A program made the translations under genes and the position numbers. Shown here piece by piece: positions 34,542-45,540 of a stretch of 64,000 nt of DNA. Each line of letters begins with the position of its first letter. Position 1 is the stretch's first letter. The stretch lies in the NCBI RefSeq assembly GCF_963169125.1, contig NC_084793.1:141788297-141852296 (forward strand), given 5' to 3'. Origin of the DNA: Humulus lupulus. Lineage: Eukaryota > Streptophyta > Magnoliopsida > Rosales > Cannabaceae. The notes under the pieces were generated by a model. It worked only from the letters and a program-made list of their open reading frames with translations. It was not told the origin of the DNA and did not search any database.

Positions 34542-35688
34542 TGTTATATTATTTTATAATATAATGTAAAATTATATTATATTATAATATAATGTTTTAG
34601 ATTAAATAAATGTGACAAAGTGTGTCACATATTGTAACATATAATAGAGAGTTACAATATTTAGATATATGAGATATATCCAAATAATGTAACATATTTG
34701 GTGTTACAAATTTGTAACTTCCAAATATTACCCTTTATTGTGTAAGATTGTTGTTACACAATATTGAGATGAATTTCATAAAGCCATATGAGATATGGCT
34801 GTTAGAGATATGATTTGAACCTCAATAATGTGTTTTGAGAGTTACAAAATCATTTGGGAGGGTTTGGAACCGTTTGGAAAAACAGCACAATTTTTTGTGC
34901 TGAAATTGGTCAGTGGCCGCGGCCACCAACATTCAGTGGGCGCGGCCTGTGGGTCAGAGACCAGTGGCCGCGGCCACTAATGTCCCTGGCCGTGGCCATA
35001 GGCCAAAAACTGACCAAATTTTTAGTTTTTTCAATATTTGTTGAACGGCTCAAAAAACCCAAATAACTCCCAAATCTCTTTTTTAATTCCATATTAATCC
35101 AATTAAACATTGGTAACAGCCATGGCGGTTGGTGGAATTTGAAATTCAAAGGGTATCTCTAAACTCTATAAATAGGAGCCTATAGCTCACTTGAAAGACA
35201 CAACTTTTCTATCCACTAGAGCACTTGGCTAGAAACACCTTGAGGCTTGATAATTCTAGAAAGTTTTTCCAATATCTGAGAGAGATCCCTTAGTGCTTGA
35301 GTTAGGGGGAAATAAGCTTTTGGACAAATATTTTAAACCTTGTTCAAGTTGGTGATCCCCAATCCTCTTCACTTAGGTTGTGTAAGTGAGAGTTTGATTG
35401 TGTTTCTGTTCTTCTTTTTATTCTATTGCTTTTCTTCTTATTCTCTTGTTCTATTTACTTGTATATTTTGTTTAAGAGTTGTAATATTTTCATTTAATCT
35501 AAACACTTTATTTTACTTGTAATATTTTGCTTAGAGTTGTATTCTCACTATTCTCTTCTTCATCATCATCTTCTTCCTTTCTTTAGTTTATTTGTATTTT
35601 CTGTAACCTTATTTAATCAATCTATATTTACTTGTAATATTATTGCATAGAGTTGTAATATTATAATTATTTCCATTGAGGCAAAACA
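34542..35688 (+). repeat. Solo LTR 2 (1147 bp), TSD ATATT
   Basis: TGTTATATTATTTTATAATA ... GAGGCAAAACA, flanked by ATATT at 34537-34541 and 35689-35693. TATA box CTATAAATAGGAGCC at about 35167-35181 and T-rich R/U5 give a + orientation. A GC-rich palindromic insert (GTGGCCGCGGCCAC twice) lies at 34908-35010. The LTR style suggests Ty1/copia, but there is no internal sequence to confirm it. Confidence 0.82.
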
Positions 35689-35693
35689 ATATT

Positions 35694-36121
35694 CATGCAA
35701 AATAAAAAGCTCATGCAAAAATTAACTACTAAATGGTAATGTGGTGTGTCATTCAATAATTAATACATTTAAAAAAAAATATTTATATTAAAAATTTGCC
35801 ACCATATTATATTCATTTCTTATACAGCATAAAAAAAATATAACAACTTCAGTTTTTGTTACGTTATTTTATTATACATTTGTCTAAGTCAATTATAATA
35901 GTTACTTAGTAGCAGTCAAATAGTTACGTGTCCACAATCGTAAATAAGTCTCAACTCTTACCTATATTTACTATAAAATCCTCAACTGTACTATTTATTG
36001 GACCTAAAATTACCCTTCTACCCCCCACTTACTAAAACAGTGCCAACTAAAAAATCACAACCGGTTATACAACTGGTTATATCAAGTCATAATACTCAAA
36101 AGTAAACACTTTTATACCAAT
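35694..36121. other. AT-rich stretch between solo LTRs, no gene seen
   Basis: AT-rich intergenic DNA with no coding signal or repeat I can name. Confidence 0.5.
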
Positions 36122-36126
36122 GTAAC

Positions 36127-38704
36127 TGTAACGCCCCAACTCCTGGGACCGTTACGGTGTGCCTTGTAAACAGTGCTAAACTCGCTAATCGAGTCATTTG
36201 GCCAAAACGTGATCTAAGTATGATTAGCGGTTTAGGGTTTAAACATTTTGGTTATGATGTAACGTTTCACTAGAACGTTTAATATATACATTGGGATCCC
36301 GAAAGTACCACTCAGAGTTTATTACAGAAAATATTTACAACAGGCCGTTCTAAGCGGCAAAACAGGGTTCAACCCTAGTTTCACTTTAAACCTCGGCCGT
36401 GGTGGTCGAGCAGCTGCATATGTACACATCATCACCTAAGCTCTTCAACTCAAGGATGACCCAGCTTCCTCTTGCCTTTACCTGCACCACAAAGCACCCG
36501 TGAGCCGAAGCCCAGCAAGAAAACATAACACTTTATATTAACATTATCAAATGATTATCATTACAATCACACGGAGCTTAAAGCTTCCAAACCAATGAGC
36601 GCACATCACATGATTCAAGAGGGAGAGTGGCTGCTAGGTAAGCCACTAGCCTCCAAGTACTTATTTCATTCATCGACCCTCGAGGTCGGTTTGGCATTAA
36701 TGCTCTTTGAGTCATTCAATGCTAATGGTCGATTAGATCTAATCTCCGTTGGCTTGCATGAACCACGCTAAGGCCGTTCTGACTAATGAGTCAGCGCTAC
36801 GTGACCAGTGTCCAGTGTCACTGCCAAACCTGACTAATGAGTCACAGCTTCACAGTTAACACTAACACCTTTGCCAATTCTGACTGATGAGTCAGTGCAA
36901 CGTGACCAGTGCCCAGTACCACTGCCGAACCTGACTAATGAGTCACAGCTTCACAGTTGATACTAGCACCTTTGCCAAATCTAACTAATTAGTCAGTGCC
37001 ATGCACAAGTAAGCAATTCTATCAATGTGTATCATATGCCAATTATCCAAGAATAGGGCATTTAGCATGCTTACTAAACAGTTGCTAGCATAATCATGAT
37101 CATGCACAAACTCAGAGACTCAAGCTCTGACCAATCTCATATTCCTCATTCATGGCATGCCCTAATCACATGTTTCTCGTGCATCACATGCATCACACTT
37201 AATCATCCAGCATGCCTCAACATTAATCATATGCAAATGGGCAAGATCGCCAAGCATTCACTATGCTATCAATGTTTACATTTAAACATCCAACATGCAT
37301 CAACCATAGCCATGCATGTCACACACGGGGTGCAGTTTTCTTACCTTGGGTTTGAGCGAGAATTAATAAAAGAAACGACCTTTGAGAACGATCAGCTTTT
37401 AGTCTTTTAGCGGTCACCTAGTCATAACCAAACATATAGGGTACCATTAATAAAATGAATAATAAAATGTTCTCAAACCAAAACCTAACCTCTGGGACCT
37501 CAAATACTACTCAACCGGGTAGTAGGTTCAACCCCAAGGCCTAAGGCTTGAATCCCCAAGCTAAAAACTCCATTCTGGCAAAAATGACCTTAAGGGCCGC
37601 AGCCCTCCTTGGCCATGCCGCGGCCCGCCCCTCAGACAGAGGCGCCTAAACCCAGTTTACTCCAAGGGCCGCGACTCTCCCTAGCCATGCCGCGGCGCAA
37701 CCTCCAGTTCAGCCAAAACCCCTGTTTTTCTTCCCCTACGATTTATCTTGGAACCAATCCATCAAACCCAGTTTAAACACCACTCAAACCTCCAATACAA
37801 TCCATAAACTTGTTCTATACCACACCCTTAGCAAAACCCAAGACAAACCCCAATTAAAACCTCCATCAATTCCAACAATCCTCCATAAAAACACAAGCTG
37901 AAAACTAACATCAAAACAGAGTATGAACCAGAAATTAATGATAGAAACTTACCCCAAACACGGTTTGAATCCTTCCCAATGGCTGTACTTAAGCTAAACC
38001 TCCCCAAGCTTGACTCCCTAGCTTGCTTCCTCAAGATAGGCTCTCAAAACTTAAAGAAAAGGGGGAAGGAAGACTTGTACGGGAAGGAAGGGAGAAGGAT
38101 GAAGATAGACTCTGTTTCTGTTCTGTTTCCACAGCTTTCCTATGTTATATATATCCAAAACCCAAAATGACCAAAATACCCTTAAGCCAACAAAAGCCTC
38201 TAAACCATTTCAAGGGTAAAATTGGTACTTTCCGCCTATCCCGTTAATCATAATTAACGCTTCCCAATTCCCAATAATCTCCATATTCTCAAATACCAAT
38301 AAATCACATCCCATTACCCTTTAATTCCCGGTAATGCTCTAATCTTTAAATTCACCCCGAGACTCACCCCGAGCCCCGAACTTTAACCCGTTATGACTAG
38401 ACCGAACACTTACATCTCATGATCGTCTCATGTCGAAAAGCTCAAACCAATCCACCCTATAACGTGGTTATACTAATTAATCTCAACCATGCACCCAAAA
38501 TATACAATTACGCCCACAGTGGCCAAATTACCAAAATTCCCTTGCATTTAAAATATAAGCCCATATGCATACATTCACCATCATATAATAATATAATTCA
38601 CATAAACATGCATATAATCATTAAATATCATAATAAATCAATTATGGCCCTCCCGGCCTCCTAATCAAGGTCCTAAACCTTATTAGGAAATTTGGGGCAT
38701 TACA
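36127..38704. repeat. Solo LTR 3 (2578 bp), Tekay/Del-like, TSD GTAAC
   Basis: TGTAACGCCCCAACTCC ... ATTTGGGGCATTACA, flanked by GTAAC at 36122-36126 and 38705-38709. Reverse complemented it begins TGTAATGCCCC, which I associate with Tekay-type chromovirus LTRs, so the element was probably on the minus strand; TATATATAAC on that strand lies near 38140-38155. Contains about 105-bp tandem units at 36775-37010 (GACTAATGAGTCA, GTGACCAGTG) and a GC-rich palindromic module at 37590-37710. It is the full-length relative of 20632-22115. Confidence 0.85.
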
Positions 38705-38709
38705 GTAAC

Positions 38710-38966
38710 TTTGACACTTGGCAAATTTCTGGGGCCCACATAAAGGACTTAATCCTGTGAGGGACGCCAGAATCCTCCTTTTTTTATACACACATTTTTT
38801 ATGACTTTTTTTTTCTTTTCAATTTCATTCCCTCAAGTTTTCAAAAATACAATTTTAAAATTTCATAATTACAAAAATACTGTCTCAACTAGACATCATA
38901 CCCGTAATAATGTGATGAAAAAGCAACTTAAAATCAACTAGACAGCAACTACACAACAATACAATT
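38710..38966. other. Short intergenic stretch, no gene seen
   Basis: AT-rich DNA between solo LTR 3 and a Tat-type LTR fragment. Nothing recognised. Confidence 0.45.
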
Positions 38967-39394
38967 ATTTAACCCAAAATTGGACACGATGACGTGGCAT
39001 TTAAAGGGGACACGTGACATTAAACAATATCAAAACTCCCGAGAGTTGGTCGAGAGAAGTCAACTGCTCGAGTAGGCTTCGTCAGCATGAAGGCAGCAGT
39101 CTGCTTTGCAGAAGATTAAAATCCTACCAAGCTTGCTGCTCGAAAGGAAGGAGGCTGGTCGAAGGCATAACCATCTTATGATATGCTGCTCGAAGGGAGG
39201 CCTGCTCGAAGAACGAGCCATTCAAACAGAAGGGTCCGAATTTTACGAGATATCACGAAATATCACAAGATGTTTCTGTAACTGACACTTGAATGTATTT
39301 TTCTGGTATTATTTGAATATGTAATCAGTTGTAACAATCTCACACTACACGTGTAGGGCCTAGATCATTTTGTCGGGTTTGTGGCCCACTAAGA
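38967..39394 (+). repeat. Tat-type LTR 5' fragment, broken by the copia element
   Basis: TTTAACCCAAAATTGG...GATGACGTGGCA followed by GGGGACACGTGACA resembles the first 60 bases of the A/B LTRs (TGTTTACCCAAAAAA...GATGACGTGGCA). The repeated GCTCGAA words at 39060-39220 also occur in Tat LTRs. It stops where the copia LTR begins, so its other half should lie beyond the right end of the window. Confidence 0.55.
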
Positions 39395-41523
39395 TGTTAG
39401 GAACGAGTTTTCTAATACGCAGCGGAATGGTGGTGGGTTGGCCCAATGTACAACAAAAACTTTGTAACATATTTAAACTACCTTAAATATGTGGATCCAC
39501 TAATATACATACACTAATCATAAGCAAGAAAAGAATAGAAAACATACATCTTGATGCCTATCAAGTGTCATTGCTATCTTTTCGTAATTTGAACGAACTT
39601 CCTATCCAAGCTGCTCTCAGGTACTCACATCAAGATCTTCCACAACATCTTCTACACCTCAAGAAGTATGTGGGCACTTAGAGAATAAATGATAGTTAAT
39701 TTTTTATTCTACTTGATGTACTCAACACGTGAGATCAAGAGAATAGGCCTGAGATTGGTTCTTTATCTTTTTCAGGGAGAGATAGAAAAGTATCGTTCTT
39801 TTCTTTTAGAACGAATAATAGTCTGTCTCATTTTCTGATAAGTCTAACTTAAATAGAAAATATTTAATTTAAAAAAATAAATCTGTAACCAATTTACAAT
39901 TTATATTTTAATTAATTAATTATCTCATTTATTAAAATATCCAAAAACTAACTTTTGAATTTACACAATCCATGGACTGTGTGTGTCGTGTACCACCCTA
40001 TATTTTAGGGATATTTGATTTTTCCATAATTATTTAATTATTTATTCAAACTACCTTATCAGATAAAATCCAACAACCTAATAATTAATTCAAATTTGAA
40101 TTAATTATCAAATATAATTAATTATTTGAATAAATATCAATCTTTTTAAATTCAAATCTAATTTGAACTTATCAGATTATTATCTTTCACTCAAATAAAG
40201 ATATTTAATTAATTAAAATTAATTTAAATTAAATAATAATTTTGAAATTAAATATTAATTTATTATAATTTCGAAAATTATAATTAATTATTTATTTAAT
40301 ATAATTTCGAAAATAAATTTAATTGTTTAATATAATTTCAAAAATTACATAATAATTAAATATTAATTAATTTTGTTAATTACAACTAATTTGTAATTAA
40401 TTAATTAATCAATATTATCACATAATTGCATATTTGGCCCGAAGAACAAATTACTTCTTAAATATGTCTTTCAATCATTTTTTCCTTTATATTAACTCTT
40501 GCATTGAATAATGTTGATAGAGCTGCTGTGGGGACCTATAATTTCAAGCTCTAATAAATTTGAGATTATTCATTAGACTCTTTAATTAAATAATCTTAAT
40601 TTTTTAATCTCATGATTACTTTACTATAAATATGAGACTGTACTCTTGTAATTATAGACATTTCATTTACTGAGTACTTTATAAAATAAATCGTCCATTG
40701 ATATAATCATTACATACAAATTAACCCTCTAATAATGGTTCATAATTAATCGGGAATAAAATTACCGTTTTACCCTTTTAATTATATATTGTTTCCTTAA
40801 GTACCATTGACTTTACTAGTGAAGGTTAATTCATAACTAAATTATGAATTTGAGCTCAATAACCTTTTCAGTCCCAAAAGTCAACCCTTAAGAGAATCAT
40901 TATTCAATCTCTTACGAGAAGGTATAGATTCCATATCTGTATACTATGTCCCCAGCCATTTACATTAATGAGTTCCCAAAACAAAAGTTTGTAGCTTGAT
41001 CATTCTGACAGACCCTAACAAGTGAATCAAAGAACTCATATAACATAAACATGAGTTCATATTAACTTCAGGAATAAGATCTATTTGTATATGATCATCA
41101 GTTGATACATTTAATTAATACTTCGAAATGTTATTTAACTAAGCATTAATAAACATATCTGGTCCAGTTCTATATATTCTCTAATATATAAAGTACCTCC
41201 ACTAAAGTGTCCTACTACACTAGTGATTCGGATCTAGATCACATGTATTCATAATATTAGTGGACCGTACTTACAGTAATTAATCTAAAGATTTCTTAAC
41301 TTTATTTTACTGCAAACTATTTAAGTTCATTTATCTCAAACACAATCCTCTTGTACCAATACGTGTTTGAGATCACATATATGAACATAGGAATTTTTCT
41401 GATACTTACAAAATATTATCACAGAATAATATAGTCCATAAAATATATGCATAACAAATTCAATTTATTTATTTTCTTAAAACAATGTCTACTACATATG
41501 CTTTCAGGGCACAATTCCCAACA
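39395..41523 (-). repeat. Copia 3' LTR (2129 bp)
   Basis: TGTTAGGAACGAGTTTTCTA ... GCACAATTCCCAACA. The same sequence restarts at 62843, with scattered substitutions and indels (for example a stretch at 63412-63478 absent here near 39963). Very AT-rich in the middle. Confidence 0.9.
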
Positions 41524-41537
41524 ATCTCCCACTTGCC
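41524..41537 (-). other. Copia polypurine tract
   Basis: ATCTCCCACTTGCC on the + strand, GGCAAGTGGGAGAT on the element strand, between the coding stop at 41538-41540 and the 3' LTR. Confidence 0.75.
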
Positions 41538-41620
41538 CTAAAGCAAATGAGGCATCTCTCTCATTCCCATGTTTCTTACATGCTCCTTAAAAGATTTTAT
41601 GGATAAAGTCTTTGTGAAAG
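41538..41620 (-). pseudogene. Copia RNase H C-terminus, separated from its gene by element D
   Basis: The minus strand reads TKTLSIKSFKEHVRNMGM and ends HLL-stop. It continues the RNase H codons ...SKYNLANPF that end at the D insertion (54197). The split falls inside the TSD GAAAG. Before D inserted, the C-terminus here was intact. Confidence 0.88.
41616..41620. repeat. Element D target-site duplication, left copy (GAAAG)
   Basis: GAAAG just before the D 5' LTR; the second copy is at 54197-54201 just after the 3' LTR. A perfect 5-bp duplication defines the D insertion site. Confidence 0.92.
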
Positions 41621-42417
41621 TGTTATACCCAGATTTCGAGCTATGTTAAATATGACCTCGAAAGTTGGATTCACAAACAAGTGGACTCATAAGGTTGGAA
41701 GTATGCTCCAGGATTAAATATCGAGCCTGCAGGACATAGACGACCTCGAATATGGTGACCTCGGAGTGTTCATGATCTCGAAAGGTAGCTCCGGAGACGC
41801 ATTCATCTTCAGGGATGACCTCGGATCAGGGGTCCCGAGCTCGACGCACATACGATCTCGAAAGCCATGTGACCTCGGGAGATGTCTCTAGCTCGAAAGA
41901 TGGCGGGAAACCTGGGAAGCTAAAGCCTTAGAGATACATGATAACCACCTTGAATATCTATAAGTGTTGTAAATACGAGATATAATCCTCATTTATTACT
42001 GTAAATCCCCTAGAATCGTGGGATATTATTTGGTCAGTTATACGTCCCCTGGTCTTCAGGGGACGTTTCCTTTTATATATGATTATAGGCATTTAAAGCC
42101 ATTAATTTTATTCACAAAAAGAGTAACTACCCAAAATATGTGGGATAGTATTCTGCAGCCTTCTTTATAAATAGAGGGGTTATGCACCATTGTAATGGAC
42201 CGAAATTCTGAACCTTGAGAGAAAACTCTGAAGAATTCATTCCTTAAGAATTTTCAAAGATAATCTTGAGTTTAATAACAGAGACTCGTGGACTAGGCAG
42301 ATTTAACTGCTGAACCACGTAAAAATCATGTGTTTGTATTGTCTTATTTTAATTGGCCATTATCAGTTATTGTTTATGTGCTCTTCTTTCACTGTTTGAC
42401 GAAAAACGGCGTCAACA
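41621..42417 (+). repeat. Element D 5' LTR
   Basis: 797 bp, TGTTATACCCAGATTTCGAG ... GACGAAAAACGGCGTCAACA. TATA box TTTATAAATAGAG at about 42165-42177, and the conserved tail GACTCGTGGACTAGGCAGATTTAACTGC seen also in C. Confidence 0.94.
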
Positions 42418-42438
42418 GTTTGGTGCTTTCATTGAGAG
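42418..42438 (+). other. Element D primer-binding site
   Basis: GTTTGGTGCTTTCATTGAGAG directly after the 5' LTR, as in B and C. The tRNA used is not identified. Confidence 0.6.
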
Positions 42439-42465
42439 CCTTAAGCATTCATCCCTGAAAAAGTC

Positions 42466-44700
42466 ATGGCCACTAATAATCAGAACACACCTAAGGAAAA
42501 TTACCCAAGACGTCCTGGAAAACAACCAATGGAGAACCCGGATGTTGAGGAGAGAAGTGGGTCTTCTGATTCCCAAGGACCACCTCCTCCACCAAGAGAT
42601 GAGGATATGTACTACAATCCTGAGCGGTACGTTCCTATTGTGGAACTTGAAAACCGACAACTAAAGCAGCTGTTGGCAGATGCCAACAAACGGAATGAGG
42701 AGTTGACAAGGATAGCCGCAGAGGCGCAGGTGGCTCAGCCCCCGCCTCCGCGCGAAAACCAAGTCCCTCCTCCAAGGGACGTGCATGTTCCTCCCCGGAG
42801 GCCCCGCGGGCGCCCGCGAAAAGATGCTGCCACAAGGAGGCCGACTCAACCTCCGGCACCAGCAGAGCCATCCGCTCCACCTAGGCCCTAGAGGAGTACT
42901 CGAGCTCAGGCCCCGGCTAACCCGCCTGTGGAAGTGCCTGCAGGAGCTGAGAATAACTGAACCCCTGCAGAGGCTCGGACTCAGGTACCTGGGAGCGCAC
43001 CGAATGCGACTGACCCATCTCGGGAAAATTCTGGACCCTCTAGGCCGCGACAAGGGTGGCAGCCACCGTCGCCTATACGGTTCCCTCCGTCACCCATAAG
43101 ATATCCTTCGCCCCCACACAGAAACGCTCAACCTGTTCGAAATCAGGATCAAGGGCGTGCGGGGGAAAGACAAGGAAACAGGGAGACTTTCCAGGAGCGG
43201 AGAGGCGCTCCATCTGAGAGAAGTCTGACGTCTCGGTCTCGCACTACGGAGACGAGGCAACGTAGAAAGAATCCATCGCGAAATAACCGAGCAATGAGTT
43301 TCACCAGTGATGAGTCCAGAGAGTCCAGGTCCGTCAGTAAACACGACCGAGGTCGTAAGAATACTGGAAGTCGCAAGAATTGTCCCGACCTGCGAAATCA
43401 TCTGAATCAGAGTCGGGGGAATGGAGATCAAACAAATCCGGACCTGAGGGATCGCTTGAATAGGCGTAGAGATCCCTCGCGGAGACGCGAGCCTGGAATT
43501 ACGATCAATGATAGTCAATTCCAGACAGCACCTCCTACTGACCCAGTCCAAGAAAGAATCGATCAGCTCAAAAGAGCCTTTAGGCTTTTAAAGAATGAAC
43601 GGGGAAATGGTCGATATGAGGACTCTGATGAGGAGCTCGAGCCGTTTGCTCCCCATATTTTTGACACTCAATTTCCTCAAGGGTTTCGGATTCCTCACGT
43701 CCCTATGTTTGAAGGAAAGACCGACCCGTGTAGTCACCTGAGCACGTTCAACACAATCATGAGAGCCAGTAACGTGGGTTACGAGCTCAGGTGCATGTTA
43801 TTTCCAACATCATTGGCAGGACCTGCCAAAAGTTGGTTCGAAAAGTATAAGAGACACTCAATAACCTCATGGGAGCAGTTGTCTAAAGACTTTAAGAAGC
43901 AGTTCAGAGCAATGGCAGGGGTCAGACCAGAAGCATCCACCTTAACTAATGTCCGGCAGCAACCGAGCGAAACATTGAAGAGTTACTTAACAAGATTTAA
44001 TCTGGAAGTAGTCCGAGCTCGGGATGTGGATGACAGTGGACACCTCATGGCTATCCGAGCTGGCGTATTACCGGGAAGTGCCCTTTGGGACGACATGCAA
44101 GGGAAACCGGTAAGGTTAATAACCGAGTTTAACAGATGAGCGCAGAGGTTTGTCAATGTAGAGGAAGCGAGGTCGATGCTCAAAGTGACCTCCCAGTCCG
44201 AAACTACAACGATAAACATCAACTCTGCCTCAACCTCGGCGGACCCAGCGACACCAAAGCCTGCCTCAGAGAACCCCTCCAAGAGGAAAAAGAACGAAGG
44301 AATTAACCCCGAAGCTGAGGGAGGAAAGAAAAATAAAGGGGAGAGGTATTTCTCCGTGTATAAGGTATACACCGAGCTCAATGAGTCTCGGGAGAACATA
44401 TATCTGGCTAATGAAAACCAGGTCCCCTTTAGGCGTCCGGACCCGATGAGAAATCAAAAATCCAAGAGGGATTCCAGTAAATATTGTCGGTTCCACAGAG
44501 ACACCGGACATACAACTGATGAATGTCGACAACTAAAGGACGAGATCGAAGGGTTGATCTCGAGAGGTTACTTCCGACACTATGTCAAAAACCAGAATAC
44601 TGGTCAGGCGGCCGTGAGCCAGAGAGTAGCCGCGCCTCCAACCACACAAAACAATAACTCCCGATCTCGGGAAGAAGATAGGCCCCCGCCGATAGATGGA
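42466..44700 (+). pseudogene. Element D gag
   Basis: ATG at 42466 (MATNNQNTPKENYP). One frame runs from here through the protease to 45531, broken by TAG at 42889, TGA at 42957 and TGA at 44137. A Pro/Arg-rich linker (42720-43300) is followed by the gag domain: DPVQERIDQLKRAFRLL, EELEPFAPHIFDT, STFNTIMRASNVGYEL, WFEKYKRHSITSW, LPGSALWDDMQ. After that come a Lys-rich region and a Cys/His motif YCRFHRDTGHTTDEC at about 44480-44525. C has Lys-Arg at the 44137 stop, so that lesion is new in D or its source copy. Confidence 0.9.
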
Positions 44701-45531
44701 GAGGATGTAATAACCATCTCGGGAGGGCCTCATCTCGCAGGAGGGGGTAGGAATGCCCAAAAGAGGTATGTTAACGAGTTGAAGACAGGGGACGGGTCTC
44801 CTTATGAACCCGAACCTAGGGCACCAAAAAGCCAGAGGATTGAAACACAATCGATAACCTTCACCGAGGAAGACGCCTCCCATGTCCAGTTCCCTCATCA
44901 TGATCAGCTGGTCATTACTCTTCAACTGGCCAATAAAAGGGTCCACCGAGTTCTCATAGATAATGGGAGCTCAGTCAACATCCTTTATAAAGCAACCCTC
45001 GAGAAGATGGGACTCTCCCTTCGCGACCTGAAAGCATGTGCAACTACTTTGTACGGCTTTTCAGGAGAAGGAACTGCCTGCATGGGATCTATTGAGCTCC
45101 CCATAACCTTGGGAGACTATCCAGTCTCGGTGACCAAGATAATGGAGTTCGTAGTAGTAGACTTACCATCTGCCTACAATGTGCTGCTCGGGAGACCCGC
45201 CCTGGTCGGGCTGGGGGCAGTTTCATCAGTAAGGCATCTGGCCCTTAAGTTCCCGACCCCTAGCGAAGTCGGGACGTTGAAAGGAGACCAATTGGCAGGG
45301 AGGGAATGCTATAGCATCTCCTTGAGGGGAAAGAAACAAACGAATGCTCAAGCACTCGTCATCGTACAAAACAAAGACGGAACGGTCTTAGAGATTGACG
45401 AAGAGATCGATCCGAGGATTGAGGAGAAAGTTGACCTCGAACCTTTAGAGGAGCTCGAAGAAATTCAACTCGAGGAAGCTGATCCCTCGAAGAAGGTGAA
45501 GGTCGGAAAACATCTCCAAGACGAGGCAAAA
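44701..45531 (+). CDS. Element D aspartic protease and linker
   Basis: Open and in the gag frame. HRVLIDNGSSVNILYKATLE holds the active site (DNGSS for the usual DTGSS), with the flap region FSGEGTACMGSIELP and the C-terminal YNVLLGRPALVGLGA. The linker after it is acidic (EIDPRIEEKVDLEPLEEL) and ends VGKHLQDEAK before a TAG. It would cut the Gag-Pol polyprotein. Whether the Asn in the active site is tolerated is unknown; C has DNRSS and B DTRSS, so all three deviate. Confidence 0.88.
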
Positions 45532-45540
45532 TAGCAATTA
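45532..45540 (+). promoter_or_regulatory. Candidate stop-codon readthrough signal (TAG CAA TTA) between protease and RT
   Basis: Frame-keeping codons AAA TAG CAA TTA ATT TGT. TAG followed by CAA TTA equals the tobamovirus-type leaky stop context (UAG CAR YYA). The frame is open for more than 240 codons before it (from 44140) and for 841 after it. Element C has TAA CAA TTA at the same codon. I infer that it sets the Gag-Pro to Pol ratio. Confidence 0.65.

Noticed and set aside
42635..43053. Minus-strand open frames opposite D gag
   Set aside because: Shadows of the Pro/Arg-rich gag linker in other frames.
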